Below the pieces are notes generated by a model. That model was not told the origin of the DNA. It made no database searches and saw nothing but the letters and a program-made list of their open reading frames with translations. The translations under genes were made by a program, and so were the position numbers. Source: Streptococcus pasteurianus (lineage in GTDB: Bacteria > Bacillota > Bacilli > Lactobacillales > Streptococcaceae). Taken from it: a DNA stretch of 64,000 bases. Of this stretch, positions 41,106-50,009 are shown piece after piece. Within the stretch, counting starts at the first letter, position 1; each line of letters opens with the position of its first letter. The stretch covers positions 648,501-712,500 of the forward strand of contig NZ_CP039457.1 in the NCBI RefSeq assembly GCF_004843545.1. The letters run 5' to 3'.

Positions 41106-41696
41106 ATGGAAAAATTTACTGTTTACACAGGGAAATCTGTCCCTTTGATGAATGATAATATTGATACTGACCAGCTTATTCCAAAACAGTTCTTGAAGGC
41201 TGTTGATAAAAAAGGTTTTGGTAAAAATTTGCTGTTTGAATGGCGCTATCTCAATGATAATTACGATGAAAATCCAGATTTTATCTTTAACAAACCTGAA
41301 TATCGTGATGCAACGATTCTGATTTCAGGGGATAACTTTGGTTCAGGGTCATCACGTGAACACGCTGCTTGGGCTTTGGAAGATTATGGCTTTCGTTGTG
41401 TGATTGCAGGCTCATTTTCTGATATTCACTACAATAATGAATTGAAAAATGGGATGCTTCCAATTGTTCAACCTTTGGAAGTCCGTCAGAAATTAGCGGC
41501 GCTACCAGCTGGTGAAGAAATTATGATTGATTTACCAAACCAAGTCATCAAGTCAGCTGCGGGAGAATTTCCATTTGAAATTGATGGCGAATGGAAGCGT
41601 AAACTTGTCCTTGGACTTGATGATATTGGCATCACGCTTCAATATGAAAATTTGATAGCTGCCTACGAAAAAAATCGTCCAAGTTATTGGCAATAA
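41106..41696 (+). CDS. leuD: 3-isopropylmalate dehydratase small subunit
   Basis: The 196-residue subunit has the swivel-domain signatures [13 protein letters not shown] and [15 protein letters not shown]. It completes the isopropylmalate isomerase with LeuC. RBS AAAGGAGAG. Last gene of the leu operon, followed by a strong terminator. Confidence 0.96.
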   Translation: MEKFTVYTGKSVPLMNDNIDTDQLIPKQFLKAVDKKGFGKNLLFEWRYLNDNYDENPDFIFNKPEYRDATILISGDNFGSGSSREHAAWALEDYGFRCVIAGSFSDIHYNNELKNGMLPIVQPLEVRQKLAALPAGEEIMIDLPNQVIKSAAGEFPFEIDGEWKRKLVLGLDDIGITLQYENLIAAYEKNRPSYWQ

Positions 41697-41749
41697 TTTA
41701 AAAAAAGTAGTAGGCAAAATAACAGTTGTAGTCATTCAATAAAATATAG

Positions 41750-41784
41750 AAAAAGTCTGAAATATGATTATTTCAGACTTTTTT
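41750..41784 (+). terminator. Terminator after leuD
   Basis: AAGTCTGAAATA and TATTTCAGACTT pair around TGAT, followed by TTTT. Confidence 0.92.
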
Positions 41785-41811
41785 GTGGTGTTTGTTTACT
41801 CTAAGCAAAAT

Positions 41812-41840
41812 ATGACGGCAGGCTTATTTTTTGATATAAT
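41812..41840 (+). promoter_or_regulatory. Promoter giving a leaderless GAF-protein mRNA
   Basis: ATGACG (41812-41817), 17 bp, TATAAT (41835-41840). The ATG of the next gene begins 7 nt after the -10 hexamer, so the transcript should begin at or next to the start codon. No ribosome site exists. Confidence 0.75.
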
Positions 41841-41847
41841 AAACCTT

Positions 41848-42345
41848 ATGGAAAACACAAAGAAAATAAAGAATTATCAAATCATGTTAGCACAGGCGAA
41901 AGCGCTATTTGCTAACGAAAAAAATCTGCTATCAAATCTTTCAAATGCTAGCGCTCTGTTAAAGATGACTTTACCAAATTCTGTTTTTACAGGCTTTTAT
42001 TTATTTGATGGTCAGGAATTACTTTTGGGTCCTTTTCAAGGCGGGGTATCGTGCGTTCACATTGCACTTGGAAAAGGTGTTTGTGGCGAAGCAGCAGCTA
42101 ATCAAGAAACGATAATTGTGGCAGATGTGACAAAACATGCTAATTATATTTCTTGTGATTCAGCAGCCATGAGTGAAATCGTTGTCCCTATGGTTAAAAA
42201 TAACCAATTAGTGGGGGTTTTGGATTTGGACTCACATTTAACGGATGATTATGATGCGATTGACCAAGAGTATCTTGAAAAATTTGTTGCCGTACTTTTG
42301 GAAAAATCATATTGGAATTTGGATATGTTTGGAGTTGAAAAATAA
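41848..42345 (+). CDS. msrC: GAF-domain free methionine-(R)-sulfoxide reductase
   Basis: I start it at ATG 41848 ([16 protein letters not shown]), 165 residues; the longer frame runs through the leuD terminator and the promoter. It is a single GAF domain with the three cysteines of fRMsr enzymes, in [17 protein letters not shown] and NYISCDS, and GVLDLDS near the end. fRMsr reduces free methionine-R-sulfoxide. Its stop overlaps the dnaX start by one base (TAATG), so the two are coupled. Confidence 0.85.
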   Translation: MENTKKIKNYQIMLAQAKALFANEKNLLSNLSNASALLKMTLPNSVFTGFYLFDGQELLLGPFQGGVSCVHIALGKGVCGEAAANQETIIVADVTKHANYISCDSAAMSEIVVPMVKNNQLVGVLDLDSHLTDDYDAIDQEYLEKFVAVLLEKSYWNLDMFGVEK

Positions 42346-44024
42346 TGTATCAAGCACTTTATCGAAAATATCGTAGCCAAACTTTTGATGAAATGGTTGG
42401 GCAAACGGTCATTTCATCAACTTTAAAACAAGCAGTCTCTTCAGGAAAAATTAGCCATGCTTATCTGTTTTCTGGTCCTCGTGGAACAGGGAAAACAAGT
42501 GCTGCTAAAATTTTTGCTAAGGCGATGAACTGCCCTAATCAAGTCAATGGCGAGCCATGTAATCATTGCGATATTTGTCGTGATATTACAAATGGCAGCC
42601 TTGAAGATGTCATTGAAATCGATGCTGCATCAAATAATGGTGTTGATGAAATTCGTGAAATTCGTGATAAATCAACCTACGCACCAAGTCGTGCAACTTA
42701 TAAAGTTTACATCATTGATGAAGTGCATATGTTATCGACAGGTGCCTTTAATGCTCTTTTGAAAACGTTGGAAGAACCAACAGAAAATGTTGTTTTCATT
42801 TTAGCAACAACAGAATTGCATAAAATTCCAGCAACGATTTTATCACGTGTGCAACGATTTGAATTTAAAGCGATTAAATTAGCAGCTATTCGTGAACATT
42901 TGGCTAATATTCTTGACAAAGAAGAAATTAGCTATGAAGAAGATGCCTTGACCTTGATTGCGCATTGTGCTGAGGGTGGAATGCGTGATGCGCTTTCGAT
43001 TCTTGACCAAGCGCTTAGTTTAACACCTGATAATCATGTGTCGCTTGCTATCGCAGAAGAAATCACAGGTAGCATTTCAATGATAGCCTTAGATGATTTT
43101 GTGGCAAATGTTTTGGCAAATCAAACTAGTCAAGCTTTGGCAAATTTGGAAACTATTTTTGATAGCGGAAAGAGCATGAGTCGATTTGCGACGGATTTGT
43201 TAAATTACTTACGTGATTTATTGGTTGTTCAAACTGGTGGTGAAAATACACACACAAGTCAAAAATTCCAAGAGAATTTAGCAACTGCTGAACAAAATCG
43301 TATTTTTACAATGATTGATTTGGTGACGAAAGCTTTGCCTGAAATCAAAAATGGTGTTCAGCCAAAAATTTATGCTGAAATGTTAACGATTCAATTATCA
43401 GAAGCAGGAAAAGAAATTTCGACAGCACAAGTTCCAGACGGATTGTCAGATGAATTAGCAAAGCTCAAGAATGAAATCAAAGACTTGAAAGAAGAATTTT
43501 CTAAGATTGATAGCTCAGCTATTTCTCAAAAAACGGTAAGCCGCAAAAAATCAGTTACTGGCTTTAAGTTTAAAGTGGACCGCGTGAAGATTTTGACCAT
43601 CATGGAAGAAACGATTGTTGATAGTCAGAAATCAAGGGAATATCTAGAAGCTCTTAAAGGAGCGTGGAATGAGATTTTGGACAGTATTTCTGCCCAAGAC
43701 CGCGCGCTTTTGCTAGGTTCGGAGCCAGTTCTTGCCAATAGTGAAAATGCTATTTTAGCTTTTGATGCAGCTTTTAATGCGGAACAAGCTATGAAACGAA
43801 CTGACCTTAACGATATGTTTGGCAACATCATGAGCAAGGCAGCAGGTTTTTCACCAAATATTTTGGCTGTTCCACGTAAAGACTTCAACAGTATCCGAAC
43901 AGAATTTGCTCAAAATTTGAAAAAACAACGCAAAGAGCCAGCACAGGGAGAAGTGCAAGAAGAAAATTTCATTCCAGAAGGCTTTGGTTTCCTAGCAGAT
44001 AAAATTAATAAGATTGAGGATTAA
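42345..44024 (+). CDS. dnaX: DNA polymerase III subunit gamma/tau
   Basis: The 559-residue clamp-loader ATPase has Walker A GPRGTGKTS near residue 45, a zinc module with four cysteines (CPNQVNGEPCNHCDIC), Walker B DEVHML and the SRC-like sensor region LSRVQRFEFK. The C-terminal third (about 370-559) is the tau-specific part that touches the polymerase. It loads the beta clamp at the replication fork. It has no separate promoter and depends on the leaderless upstream gene for transcription, or on read-through. Confidence 0.95.
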   Translation: MYQALYRKYRSQTFDEMVGQTVISSTLKQAVSSGKISHAYLFSGPRGTGKTSAAKIFAKAMNCPNQVNGEPCNHCDICRDITNGSLEDVIEIDAASNNGVDEIREIRDKSTYAPSRATYKVYIIDEVHMLSTGAFNALLKTLEEPTENVVFILATTELHKIPATILSRVQRFEFKAIKLAAIREHLANILDKEEISYEEDALTLIAHCAEGGMRDALSILDQALSLTPDNHVSLAIAEEITGSISMIALDDFVANVLANQTSQALANLETIFDSGKSMSRFATDLLNYLRDLLVVQTGGENTHTSQKFQENLATAEQNRIFTMIDLVTKALPEIKNGVQPKIYAEMLTIQLSEAGKEISTAQVPDGLSDELAKLKNEIKDLKEEFSKIDSSAISQKTVSRKKSVTGFKFKVDRVKILTIMEETIVDSQKSREYLEALKGAWNEILDSISAQDRALLLGSEPVLANSENAILAFDAAFNAEQAMKRTDLNDMFGNIMSKAAGFSPNILAVPRKDFNSIRTEFAQNLKKQRKEPAQGEVQEENFIPEGFGFLADKINKIED

Positions 44025-44029
44025 GAAGG

Positions 44030-44370
44030 GAGTGAGATAAATAAAAAAGTGAATTAGTAGTTTCGAAGACATTTGATTTCTCAATAAGTCTTAATTTCTT
44101 GTTTCTGACCTAAAGCGGTCTGTCCCAGACCATTTTGTGAGTTTTATTTCCCGATTATAAAGGCTTCCCCAAACCTTTATAACCAACCTATACATGGCTC
44201 GGAAGATTTGGGGAAGCTTTCGAGGTGGGAAATGGAGTCAAGTGCAGCTTGACATCAAAAAGGGGATAATAAGCTGATTTATCAGCTTATTATCCCCACT
44301 CAACTACTGCGCCTTGTAAATAATAACTATAATAAACAAAGAAGCTGAGCATTTTGTCCCACTCCTTTTT
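44030..44370 (-). repeat. Dispersed intergenic repeat element, copy B (inverted)
   Basis: Reverse complement is closely similar to 215-548. Read on the minus strand it begins GGAGTGGGACAAAATG, continues with GCAGTAGTTGAGTGGGG and GCTGATAAATCAGCTTA, the TTTCCCACCTCGAAAG block, and ends near GAAACTACTAATTCAC. It contains strong inverted repeats such as GGATAATAAGCTGA/TCAGCTTATTATCC. It fills the gap between dnaX and the DUF3272 gene. Confidence 0.75.
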
Positions 44371-44411
44371 ACACAACAGATTCTGTGAAATCTGTCAAAA
44401 TAATGAAGATA

Positions 44412-44420
44412 TGTTATAAT
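44412..44420 (+). promoter_or_regulatory. Extended -10 promoter, leaderless DUF3272 gene
   Basis: TGTTATAAT (44412-44420) with the ATG 6 nt after the hexamer (44427). No ribosome site. Confidence 0.72.
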
Positions 44421-44426
44421 AGAAAT

Positions 44427-44621
44427 ATGACTAAAAGCCGTTTTATATTTGTGGCGCTGATGTGCGCTTTTGAAACATACTTTTTTAATGAATGTTTATT
44501 TGAAGGTGATTATTTATTTGCTTTCTTTTGGGGAATTTTGCTTTTTCGTGATCTCCAGCGTACCTATAAGGTTGACAAATTCATTCACACGTTGAGTTCA
44601 ACTACCAAGAAGAAAGACTGA
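44427..44621 (+). CDS. DUF3272 family small membrane protein
   Basis: I start it at ATG 44427 (MTKSRFIFVALMCAFETYF), 64 residues; the longer frame runs through the promoter. It has two hydrophobic segments (about 5-17 and 29-42) around an acidic loop and a basic tail with TKKKD, and resembles the streptococcal DUF3272 family. Function unknown. It converges with birA, overlapping its 3' end by 20 bp. Predicted leaderless. Confidence 0.65.
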   Translation: MTKSRFIFVALMCAFETYFFNECLFEGDYLFAFFWGILLFRDLQRTYKVDKFIHTLSSTTKKKD

Positions 44622-45534
44622 TTTCACCACTACGTAATAATTTTTCTTGACCATTGTCAAGTTTAACAAGAAGATGTCCATGGTCTGTGATTTCTTCAGC
44701 TACACCTGAAAAGAGAATATCATTTTCGATAAAGGTCACTTGTTTGTTTAAAACAAGTGATTTTTCTTTATAAACTTTTACCAAATCTTTTTGAGGAATT
44801 GTGAAGAAAAGCTTCCAAATTTCAGTGATTAATTGATTGCGTGTGATAGTTGGTTGCTCGCTAAAAAGGGTTCCAGCTTTTTGTGCAATATCGTCTGGGA
44901 AATCTGTGATATGAAAATTAAGTCCGACACCAATAATCACATCAGTGATCAAGCCAGTTTCAACAGATGAAATCGCCTCGGTTAAAATGCCCGCGATTTT
45001 TTTGCCATTTAGGTAGATATCGTTGACCCATTTTATTTCGGTTTCAATACCTGTCAGACGAGAAATGGCTTTGACAATACTAGATGCAACCATGAGCGTA
45101 TAGGGTTTAACTTGTTCGAAAGGAACGTTTGGTTTTAGGTGAAGAGACATATAGATGCCACCTTGTTTTGAGGCAAAAAAACGTCTGCCAAAGCGTCCCT
45201 TAGCCATTTCTTGATTTGGAGCTAGGTAAAGGTGCGACTGTTTATCAGTATCGATATTATTTTTAGCATCTAACTGAGTTGACTCACTTTTTTCATTCAA
45301 AGTGACCGCAATATTAAGATTTGTCGCAATTTGTTCAGGGAGTAGTAAATCGCCTGAGATAATTTTATAACCGCGTTTTTTAATCGAATGAATTTGAACC
45401 CCCTTGTCTTCCAAGGTTTTAATAGCTTTCCAAATAGCTGTGCGAGATAGCTCAAATTCTTGCGCCAATTTTTCCCCGCTAACATAATCGTCTTGTGTCT
45501 TGAGATAATCATAAAGTTTTTTGTAGGTTTTCAT
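44602..45534 (-). CDS. birA: Biotin-protein ligase / biotin repressor
   Basis: I start it at ATG 45534 (MKTYKKLYDYLKTQDDYVSG), 310 residues. The N-terminal winged helix (AQEFELSRTAIWKAIKTLEDKG) should bind DNA; the central ligase has KGRFGRRFFASKQGGIYMS (biotin/ATP loop), KWVNDIYLNGKKIAGILTE and a C-terminal SH3-like domain. It attaches biotin to acetyl-CoA carboxylase and represses biotin uptake genes. The -10 TATACT (45541-45546, minus strand) ends 6 nt before the ATG, so the mRNA is probably leaderless. Confidence 0.93.
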   Translation of the reverse strand: MKTYKKLYDYLKTQDDYVSGEKLAQEFELSRTAIWKAIKTLEDKGVQIHSIKKRGYKIISGDLLLPEQIATNLNIAVTLNEKSESTQLDAKNNIDTDKQSHLYLAPNQEMAKGRFGRRFFASKQGGIYMSLHLKPNVPFEQVKPYTLMVASSIVKAISRLTGIETEIKWVNDIYLNGKKIAGILTEAISSVETGLITDVIIGVGLNFHITDFPDDIAQKAGTLFSEQPTITRNQLITEIWKLFFTIPQKDLVKVYKEKSLVLNKQVTFIENDILFSGVAEEITDHGHLLVKLDNGQEKLLRSGEISLSSW

Positions 45535-45717
45535 ATCTTTAGTATAATATATTTTTTCCAAATATTCCTAACAAAGCTTCAATATTGTTAAATTTATAAA
45601 GGTATTGTACATGAAGTGACAAAGATGTCATCACGGTAAAACTAATATCACCTTTGTAAAGATAGGTAAAAGTTATCACCTAATAATAAACTTTTTATAG
45701 GCATTTGCGGTAAAACG

Positions 45718-46011
45718 TGGTACAATAAGTGAGTTAATGAGTCCCGATAAGACAATCTGGCGGTTTAATAACGTGTTATTCTTCGTTAGCTCATCTTGAT
45801 ATACTTCAGTATTATCTGCGATTTCGCTGCCTTGACTAACCCGCCATTAACCGCGTCATCTCTTTTTAGAAGATGTAGATTGGTACTTTGTAACTCACTA
45901 GAAATGTCTGCTACTGAAAGTAGCTAGTCATTTCACGGAAAGCCGCTATGGCGGTTTCCTAAGTGACTTATTAGGTCAAAAACTAAAAATAATCGTTTTA
46001 GTTTTTGACCG
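45718..46011 (+). ncRNA. Structured RNA region upstream of metK, unassigned
   Basis: After an extended -10 (TGG-TACAAT, 45718-45726) comes a multi-branched fold: closing stem AGTGAGTTA/TAACTCACT (45728-45736 with 45891-45899), CAATCT/AGATTG (45753-45758 with 45877-45882), TGGCGG/CCGCCA (45758-45763 with 45841-45846), with inner hairpins AATAAC/GTTATT, ATAC/GTAT and GCGA/TCGC. Three more hairpins follow to 46011, the last a perfect 15-bp stem (GGTCAAAAACTAAAA). It may be a metK leader or a separate small RNA. I could not fit it to the SAM-responsive S_MK box. Confidence 0.5.
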
Positions 46012-46076
46012 TCATAACTCTCGCTGAAATGATGATATTTTTTGTACAGATATTTCAAGGAAAAAATTTTTTCCGA

Positions 46077-46125
46077 CATTCTAATACTTAGAGGTGTTAG
46101 AATGAAAAATTAATGATATGGGGGG
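46077..46125 (+). promoter_or_regulatory. Hairpin and ribosome site of metK
   Basis: CATTCTAA (46077-46084) pairs with TTAGAATG (46097-46104) just before an unusual six-G ribosome site (46120-46125). GGGAC (46123-46127) overlapping the site is complementary to GTCCC at 45741-45745 in the upstream structured region, so long-range masking is possible. Confidence 0.45.
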
Positions 46126-46133
46126 ACATTTTT

Positions 46134-47324
46134 ATGTCAGAACGTAAACTTTTCACGTCTGAATCAGTTTCTGAGGGGCATCCAGATAAGATTGCAGACC
46201 AAATTTCAGATGCTATTTTAGATGCTGTGTTGGAACAAGATCCTGATGCGCACGTTGCGGCAGAAACAGCCGTATATACTGGCTCAGTTCATGTTTTTGG
46301 TGAAATTTCAACGACGGCTTATGTTGATATTAATCGTATTGTTCGCGATACTATTGCCGAAATTGGTTATACTAATGCTGAATATGGTTTTGCTGCTGAA
46401 TCGGTTGGGGTTCATCCGTCATTGGTTGAACAATCACCTGATATTGCACAAGGAGTTAACGAAGCGCTTGAGGTTCGCGGAAATGTAGACCAAGACCCGC
46501 TTGACTTGATTGGTGCAGGTGATCAAGGGTTAATGTTTGGTTTTGCTATTGATGAAACACCTGAATTAATGCCATTACCAATTTCACTTTCTCATAAATT
46601 GGTGAAAAAATTGGCTGATTTACGTAAATCTGGTGAGATTTCATACCTTCGTCCAGATGCTAAATCACAAGTAACTGTTGAATATGATGAAAATGACAAG
46701 CCGGTTCGTGTGGACACTGTTGTTATCTCTACACAGCATGACCCAGAAGCGACAAATGACCAAATTCGTCAAGATGTAATTGAAAAAGTTATCAAAGCGG
46801 TTATTCCAGAAAAATACCTTGATGATAAGACGAAATTCTTCATTAATCCAACTGGACGCTTTGTTATCGGAGGACCTCAAGGTGACTCTGGTTTGACTGG
46901 TCGTAAGATTATTGTTGATACTTATGGTGGCTATGCGCGTCATGGTGGCGGTGCTTTCTCTGGTAAAGATGCGACAAAAGTGGACCGTTCAGCCTCATAT
47001 GCTGCGCGTTATATTGCTAAAAATATTGTTGCTGCTGGTTTTGCCACTAAAGCAGAAGTGCAATTGGCATATGCTATTGGTGTAGCGCAACCTGTCTCGG
47101 TTCGTGTGGATACATTTGGTACTAATACTATTACTGAAAGCAAGTTGGAAGCTGCTGTTCGTGAAGTCTTTGACCTTCGTCCTGCAGGAATTATTCAAAT
47201 GCTTGATTTGAGACGTCCAATTTACCGTCAAACAGCTGCATATGGACACATGGGACGTACTGATATTGATCTTCCATGGGAAAAACTTGATAAAGTAGAA
47301 GCTTTGAAAGAAGCAGTGAAATAA
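46134..47324 (+). CDS. metK: S-adenosylmethionine synthetase
   Basis: I use ATG 46134 ([19 protein letters not shown]), 396 residues, behind GGGGGG; a 7-codon longer frame starts within that region. The enzyme joins methionine and ATP to give SAM. Signatures: [26 protein letters not shown], and the P-loop-like [18 protein letters not shown] long structured region precedes it and probably controls expression. Terminator follows. Confidence 0.96.
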   Translation: MSERKLFTSESVSEGHPDKIADQISDAILDAVLEQDPDAHVAAETAVYTGSVHVFGEISTTAYVDINRIVRDTIAEIGYTNAEYGFAAESVGVHPSLVEQSPDIAQGVNEALEVRGNVDQDPLDLIGAGDQGLMFGFAIDETPELMPLPISLSHKLVKKLADLRKSGEISYLRPDAKSQVTVEYDENDKPVRVDTVVISTQHDPEATNDQIRQDVIEKVIKAVIPEKYLDDKTKFFINPTGRFVIGGPQGDSGLTGRKIIVDTYGGYARHGGGAFSGKDATKVDRSASYAARYIAKNIVAAGFATKAEVQLAYAIGVAQPVSVRVDTFGTNTITESKLEAAVREVFDLRPAGIIQMLDLRRPIYRQTAAYGHMGRTDIDLPWEKLDKVEALKEAVK

Positions 47325-47325
47325 A

Positions 47326-47354
47326 AAAGCTGGTTTGTAACTAGCTTTTTTTAT
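47326..47354 (+). terminator. Terminator after metK
   Basis: AAAAGCTGGTT pairs with AACTAGCTTTT (one wobble) around TGT, followed by T's. Confidence 0.88.
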
Positions 47355-47357
47355 TGT

Positions 47358-47500
47358 TATAACTCTAGATTCCGTGAAACATTGATAAATATATTGTTAA
47401 TGTGTTCTGCAATTTCGTGTGGATTACGCGTTTTTTGTTCGGTTAACTGAGAAGAAATAATATCAGAATAACCACCGACAATAAAAGGGAGGAATGATTA
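47358..47500 (-). pseudogene. TetR-like regulator C-terminal remnant
   Basis: On the minus strand a frame reads PPFIVGGYSDIISSQLTEQK, then TRNPHEIAEHINNIFINVSRNLEL and a stop. This resembles the C-terminal end of TetR-family regulators. No N-terminal helix-turn-helix remains upstream. Low-level assignment. Confidence 0.4.
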
Positions 47501-47502
47501 CA

Positions 47503-47900
47503 ATGATCGAAACAATTACAGAGATTAAATAGTTTAATTTTCAAATCTTACGTTTTACAGGTGAATTGAGAAAAAGATACTCAGAAGTAAACCAAGATTT
47601 AAAAGTAATGTCAGATGTGATTTTGAAACATGCTATACTTGGTGGTACATTAGAGCAACATGTTCTGAAGATAATTACTTAATTGAAGTGGCAATGATCC
47701 ATTATAGAGTTTCTTTATTCTACCCTAGCTTCTCTGATTACAGGAAATACGAAGCTTATAAGTCATTTAGATGATGTTTTGAAATGCACTATTAGCCATA
47801 TTATTTAGGTTATTTTGCTATTCCTTATGGTAAGGAAAAGTTGCCTTTTATTTTTATCTCTAAAAAAGAGCAGATAGAAAAAGAGCAGATAGAACTTTAA
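47503..47900 (+). pseudogene. Decayed coding stretch of unknown family
   Basis: Broken frames: MIETITEIK, stop, FNFQILRFTGELRKRYSEVN and later, in another register, a stretch ending FAIPYGKEKLPFIFISKKEQ. Several stops and shifts separate them. The repeated AAAAAGAGCAGATAG near 47864-47895 is a local tandem duplication. I do not recognise the original gene. The remaining 200 bp up to murA hold no gene. Confidence 0.4.
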
Positions 47901-48109
47901 TTGTTATAGGAGGTTTTAACTTTTTTGCATGGGATTAAAAAACTTAACTTGACACATATAGGTGTGATGATATTGCTAAATTTTGTGATTTTACTTAAAT
48001 ATTCGAATCTAAAAAAATTTACCACATACCATCTGCTCATTCAGTTTGTCAATTTGAATAATATGTGTTAAAATGAAAAGGTTGAATTCTAGCAGAAAGT
48101 TTTGAATGT

Positions 48110-49369
48110 ATGCGTAAAATTGTAATTAATGGTGGCAAGCCTTTAAAAGGTGAGGTTACTATTTCAGGTGCAAAGAATAGTGTAGTTGCTTTGATTCCTG
48201 CGGCTATTCTGGCAGATGATATTGTCATATTAGATGGCGTTCCTGCCATTTCCGATGTTGATAGTTTAATTGAAATCATGGAAATTATGGGCGCCAAGGT
48301 GAAAAGAGAAGAAGATACCCTTGAAATTGATCCACGTGGCATTAAAAACCAACCAATGCCCTATGGTAAGATTAATAGCTTACGTGCTTCTTATTATTTC
48401 TATGGTAGTTTGTTAAGTCGTTTTGGTGAAGCTACAGTAGGTCTCCCAGGTGGTTGTGACCTTGGACCTCGTCCTATTGATTTGCACCTTAAGGCTTTTG
48501 AAGCTATGGGAGCTATGATTTCGTATGAAGGCGAAGCAATGCGTTTGGCGACAAATGGTGAGTCTATTCATGGTGCACATATCTATATGGATACAGTTAG
48601 TGTTGGAGCAACGATTAATACGATGCTTGCAGCAACTAAAGCAAATGGTCGTACGATTATTGAAAATGCTGCGCGTGAGCCAGAAATCATTGACGTGGCT
48701 ACTTTGTTAAATAATATGGGAGCTCACATTCGTGGTGCTGGTACAGATGTGATTACAATTGAAGGTGTTGATTACCTTCATGGCACACGTCACCAGGTCA
48801 TTCCTGACCGTATTGAAGCTGGTACTTATATTGCCATGGCAGCAACAATGGGTGAAGGGGTTCGTATTACCAATGTCCTTTATGAACATTTAGAGAGTTA
48901 TATTGCAAAGCTCGAAGAAATGGGTGTTCGTATGACGATTGAAGAGGATTCTATCTTTGTTGAAAAACAATCAGTATTGAAAGCTGTATCAGTGAAAACG
49001 TCGCCATATCCAGGTTTTGCGACTGATTTGCAACAACCAATCACACCGTTGTTGTTGACAGCTGAGGGACGTGGTACTATTCTAGATACCATTTATGAAA
49101 AACGTACTAATCACGTTGCTGAATTGGTACGAATGGGTGCTGATATTTCTATTGTTGGTGGTCGCATTGCTTACCAAGGACCAAATAAATTAACAGGAGC
49201 TCCTGTTAAGGCCTCTGATTTGCGTGCGGGTGCAGCGCTTGTTACTGCAGGTCTAATGGCAGAAGGTCAAACGGAAATTACCAACGTTGAATTTATTTTG
49301 CGCGGTTATTCAAATATCATTGAAAAATTAACAGCCCTAGGCGCTGATATTAAATTAATTGAAGATTAA
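48110..49369 (+). CDS. murA: UDP-N-acetylglucosamine 1-carboxyvinyltransferase
   Basis: The 419-residue enzyme adds enolpyruvate from PEP to UDP-GlcNAc, the first step of peptidoglycan synthesis and the target of fosfomycin. It has the N-terminal Lys in [24 protein letters not shown] and the catalytic loop [16 protein letters not shown] with C116. Streptococci have two copies (MurA1 and MurA2/MurZ); I cannot decide which this is. Ribosome site is weak (AGAAAG). Terminator follows. Confidence 0.94.
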   Translation: MRKIVINGGKPLKGEVTISGAKNSVVALIPAAILADDIVILDGVPAISDVDSLIEIMEIMGAKVKREEDTLEIDPRGIKNQPMPYGKINSLRASYYFYGSLLSRFGEATVGLPGGCDLGPRPIDLHLKAFEAMGAMISYEGEAMRLATNGESIHGAHIYMDTVSVGATINTMLAATKANGRTIIENAAREPEIIDVATLLNNMGAHIRGAGTDVITIEGVDYLHGTRHQVIPDRIEAGTYIAMAATMGEGVRITNVLYEHLESYIAKLEEMGVRMTIEEDSIFVEKQSVLKAVSVKTSPYPGFATDLQQPITPLLLTAEGRGTILDTIYEKRTNHVAELVRMGADISIVGGRIAYQGPNKLTGAPVKASDLRAGAALVTAGLMAEGQTEITNVEFILRGYSNIIEKLTALGADIKLIED

Positions 49370-49370
49370 G

Positions 49371-49394
49371 AGGAAGCCCAAGGGCTTCTTTTTT
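49371..49394 (+). terminator. Terminator after murA
   Basis: GAAGCCC (49373-49379) and GGGCTTC (49382-49388) with a T-run. Confidence 0.92.
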
Positions 49395-49442
49395 GGTAAT
49401 AGGTGGTCAGATAGTCAGAGACAAAATGAGAACCTATTGTGA

Positions 49443-49448
49443 TATAAT
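49443..49448 (+). promoter_or_regulatory. -10 box of leaderless GNAT-spxR operon
   Basis: TATAAT (49443-49448) with ATG at 49455, 6 nt later. No ribosome site. Confidence 0.7.
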
Positions 49449-49454
49449 AGGGAT

Positions 49455-50009
49455 ATGGATATTTGGACACGTTTAGGATGTTATGCGTTTTTTGAGACAG
49501 AACGCATGTATTTACGCCCTTTTACCTATAAGGATAGTCAGGACTTTTTTGAGATTTGTAGCAATCCTGATAATCTTCGTTTTATTTTTCCAAGTCAAGC
49601 TAGTCACCATGAAAGTGATTATCTAATGGTCCATTATTTCATGAAAGAGCCACTTGGGGTTTGGGCTATTGAAGATAAAAAATCTCATAAAATGATTGGC
49701 TGTATTCGATTTGAGAAGATAGATTTGAATCGGTCATCTGCAGAAATTGGTTATTTTTTGAATCAACAGTTTTGGGGACAAGGCTTGATGACAGAAAGCT
49801 TGAAAAACTTATGTTTTTTAAGCTTTCAGGAATTTGGCTTTAAAGAATTACATGTTATTGTTCATGGAGAAAATTTGGCTAGTCAACGTGTTGCGCAAAA
49901 ATCAGGTTTCAAATTGAAACAACGCTTCAAAGGAAGTGACCGTTATACACGTAAAATGCGAGATTACGTTGATTATCAAATTAGTAAAGGTGATTATCGT
50001 TATGAGTAA
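49455..50009 (+). CDS. GNAT-family N-acetyltransferase (RimJ/RimL-like)
   Basis: The 184-residue protein starts FETERMYLRPFTYKDSQDFF and has the acetyl-CoA-binding motif around IGYFLNQQFWGQGLMTESL and the C-terminal pattern NLASQRVAQKSGFKL found in RimJ/RimL/RimI-like acetyltransferases. The substrate (protein N-terminus, small molecule) cannot be told. Predicted leaderless. Its end overlaps the spxR start by 8 bp. Confidence 0.85.
   Translation: MDIWTRLGCYAFFETERMYLRPFTYKDSQDFFEICSNPDNLRFIFPSQASHHESDYLMVHYFMKEPLGVWAIEDKKSHKMIGCIRFEKIDLNRSSAEIGYFLNQQFWGQGLMTESLKNLCFLSFQEFGFKELHVIVHGENLASQRVAQKSGFKLKQRFKGSDRYTRKMRDYVDYQISKGDYRYE

Noticed and set aside
45728..45899. 6S RNA, tmRNA, RNase P RNA or tracrRNA
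   Set aside because: The fold is multi-branched rather than a rod with a central bubble, there is no tRNA-like end, no RNase P core motifs, and no CRISPR repeat or cas gene nearby.
45700..46134. S_MK (SAM-III) riboswitch upstream of metK
   Set aside because: Expected from the lineage, but the GTTCCC...GGAT and TTGTAACC elements near the ribosome site could not be found; only a possible GTCCC-GGGAC long-range pairing is seen, so I left the region unassigned.
47864..47895. Tandem repeat AAAAAGAGCAGATAG
   Set aside because: Only two copies within a pseudogene; most likely a simple local duplication.
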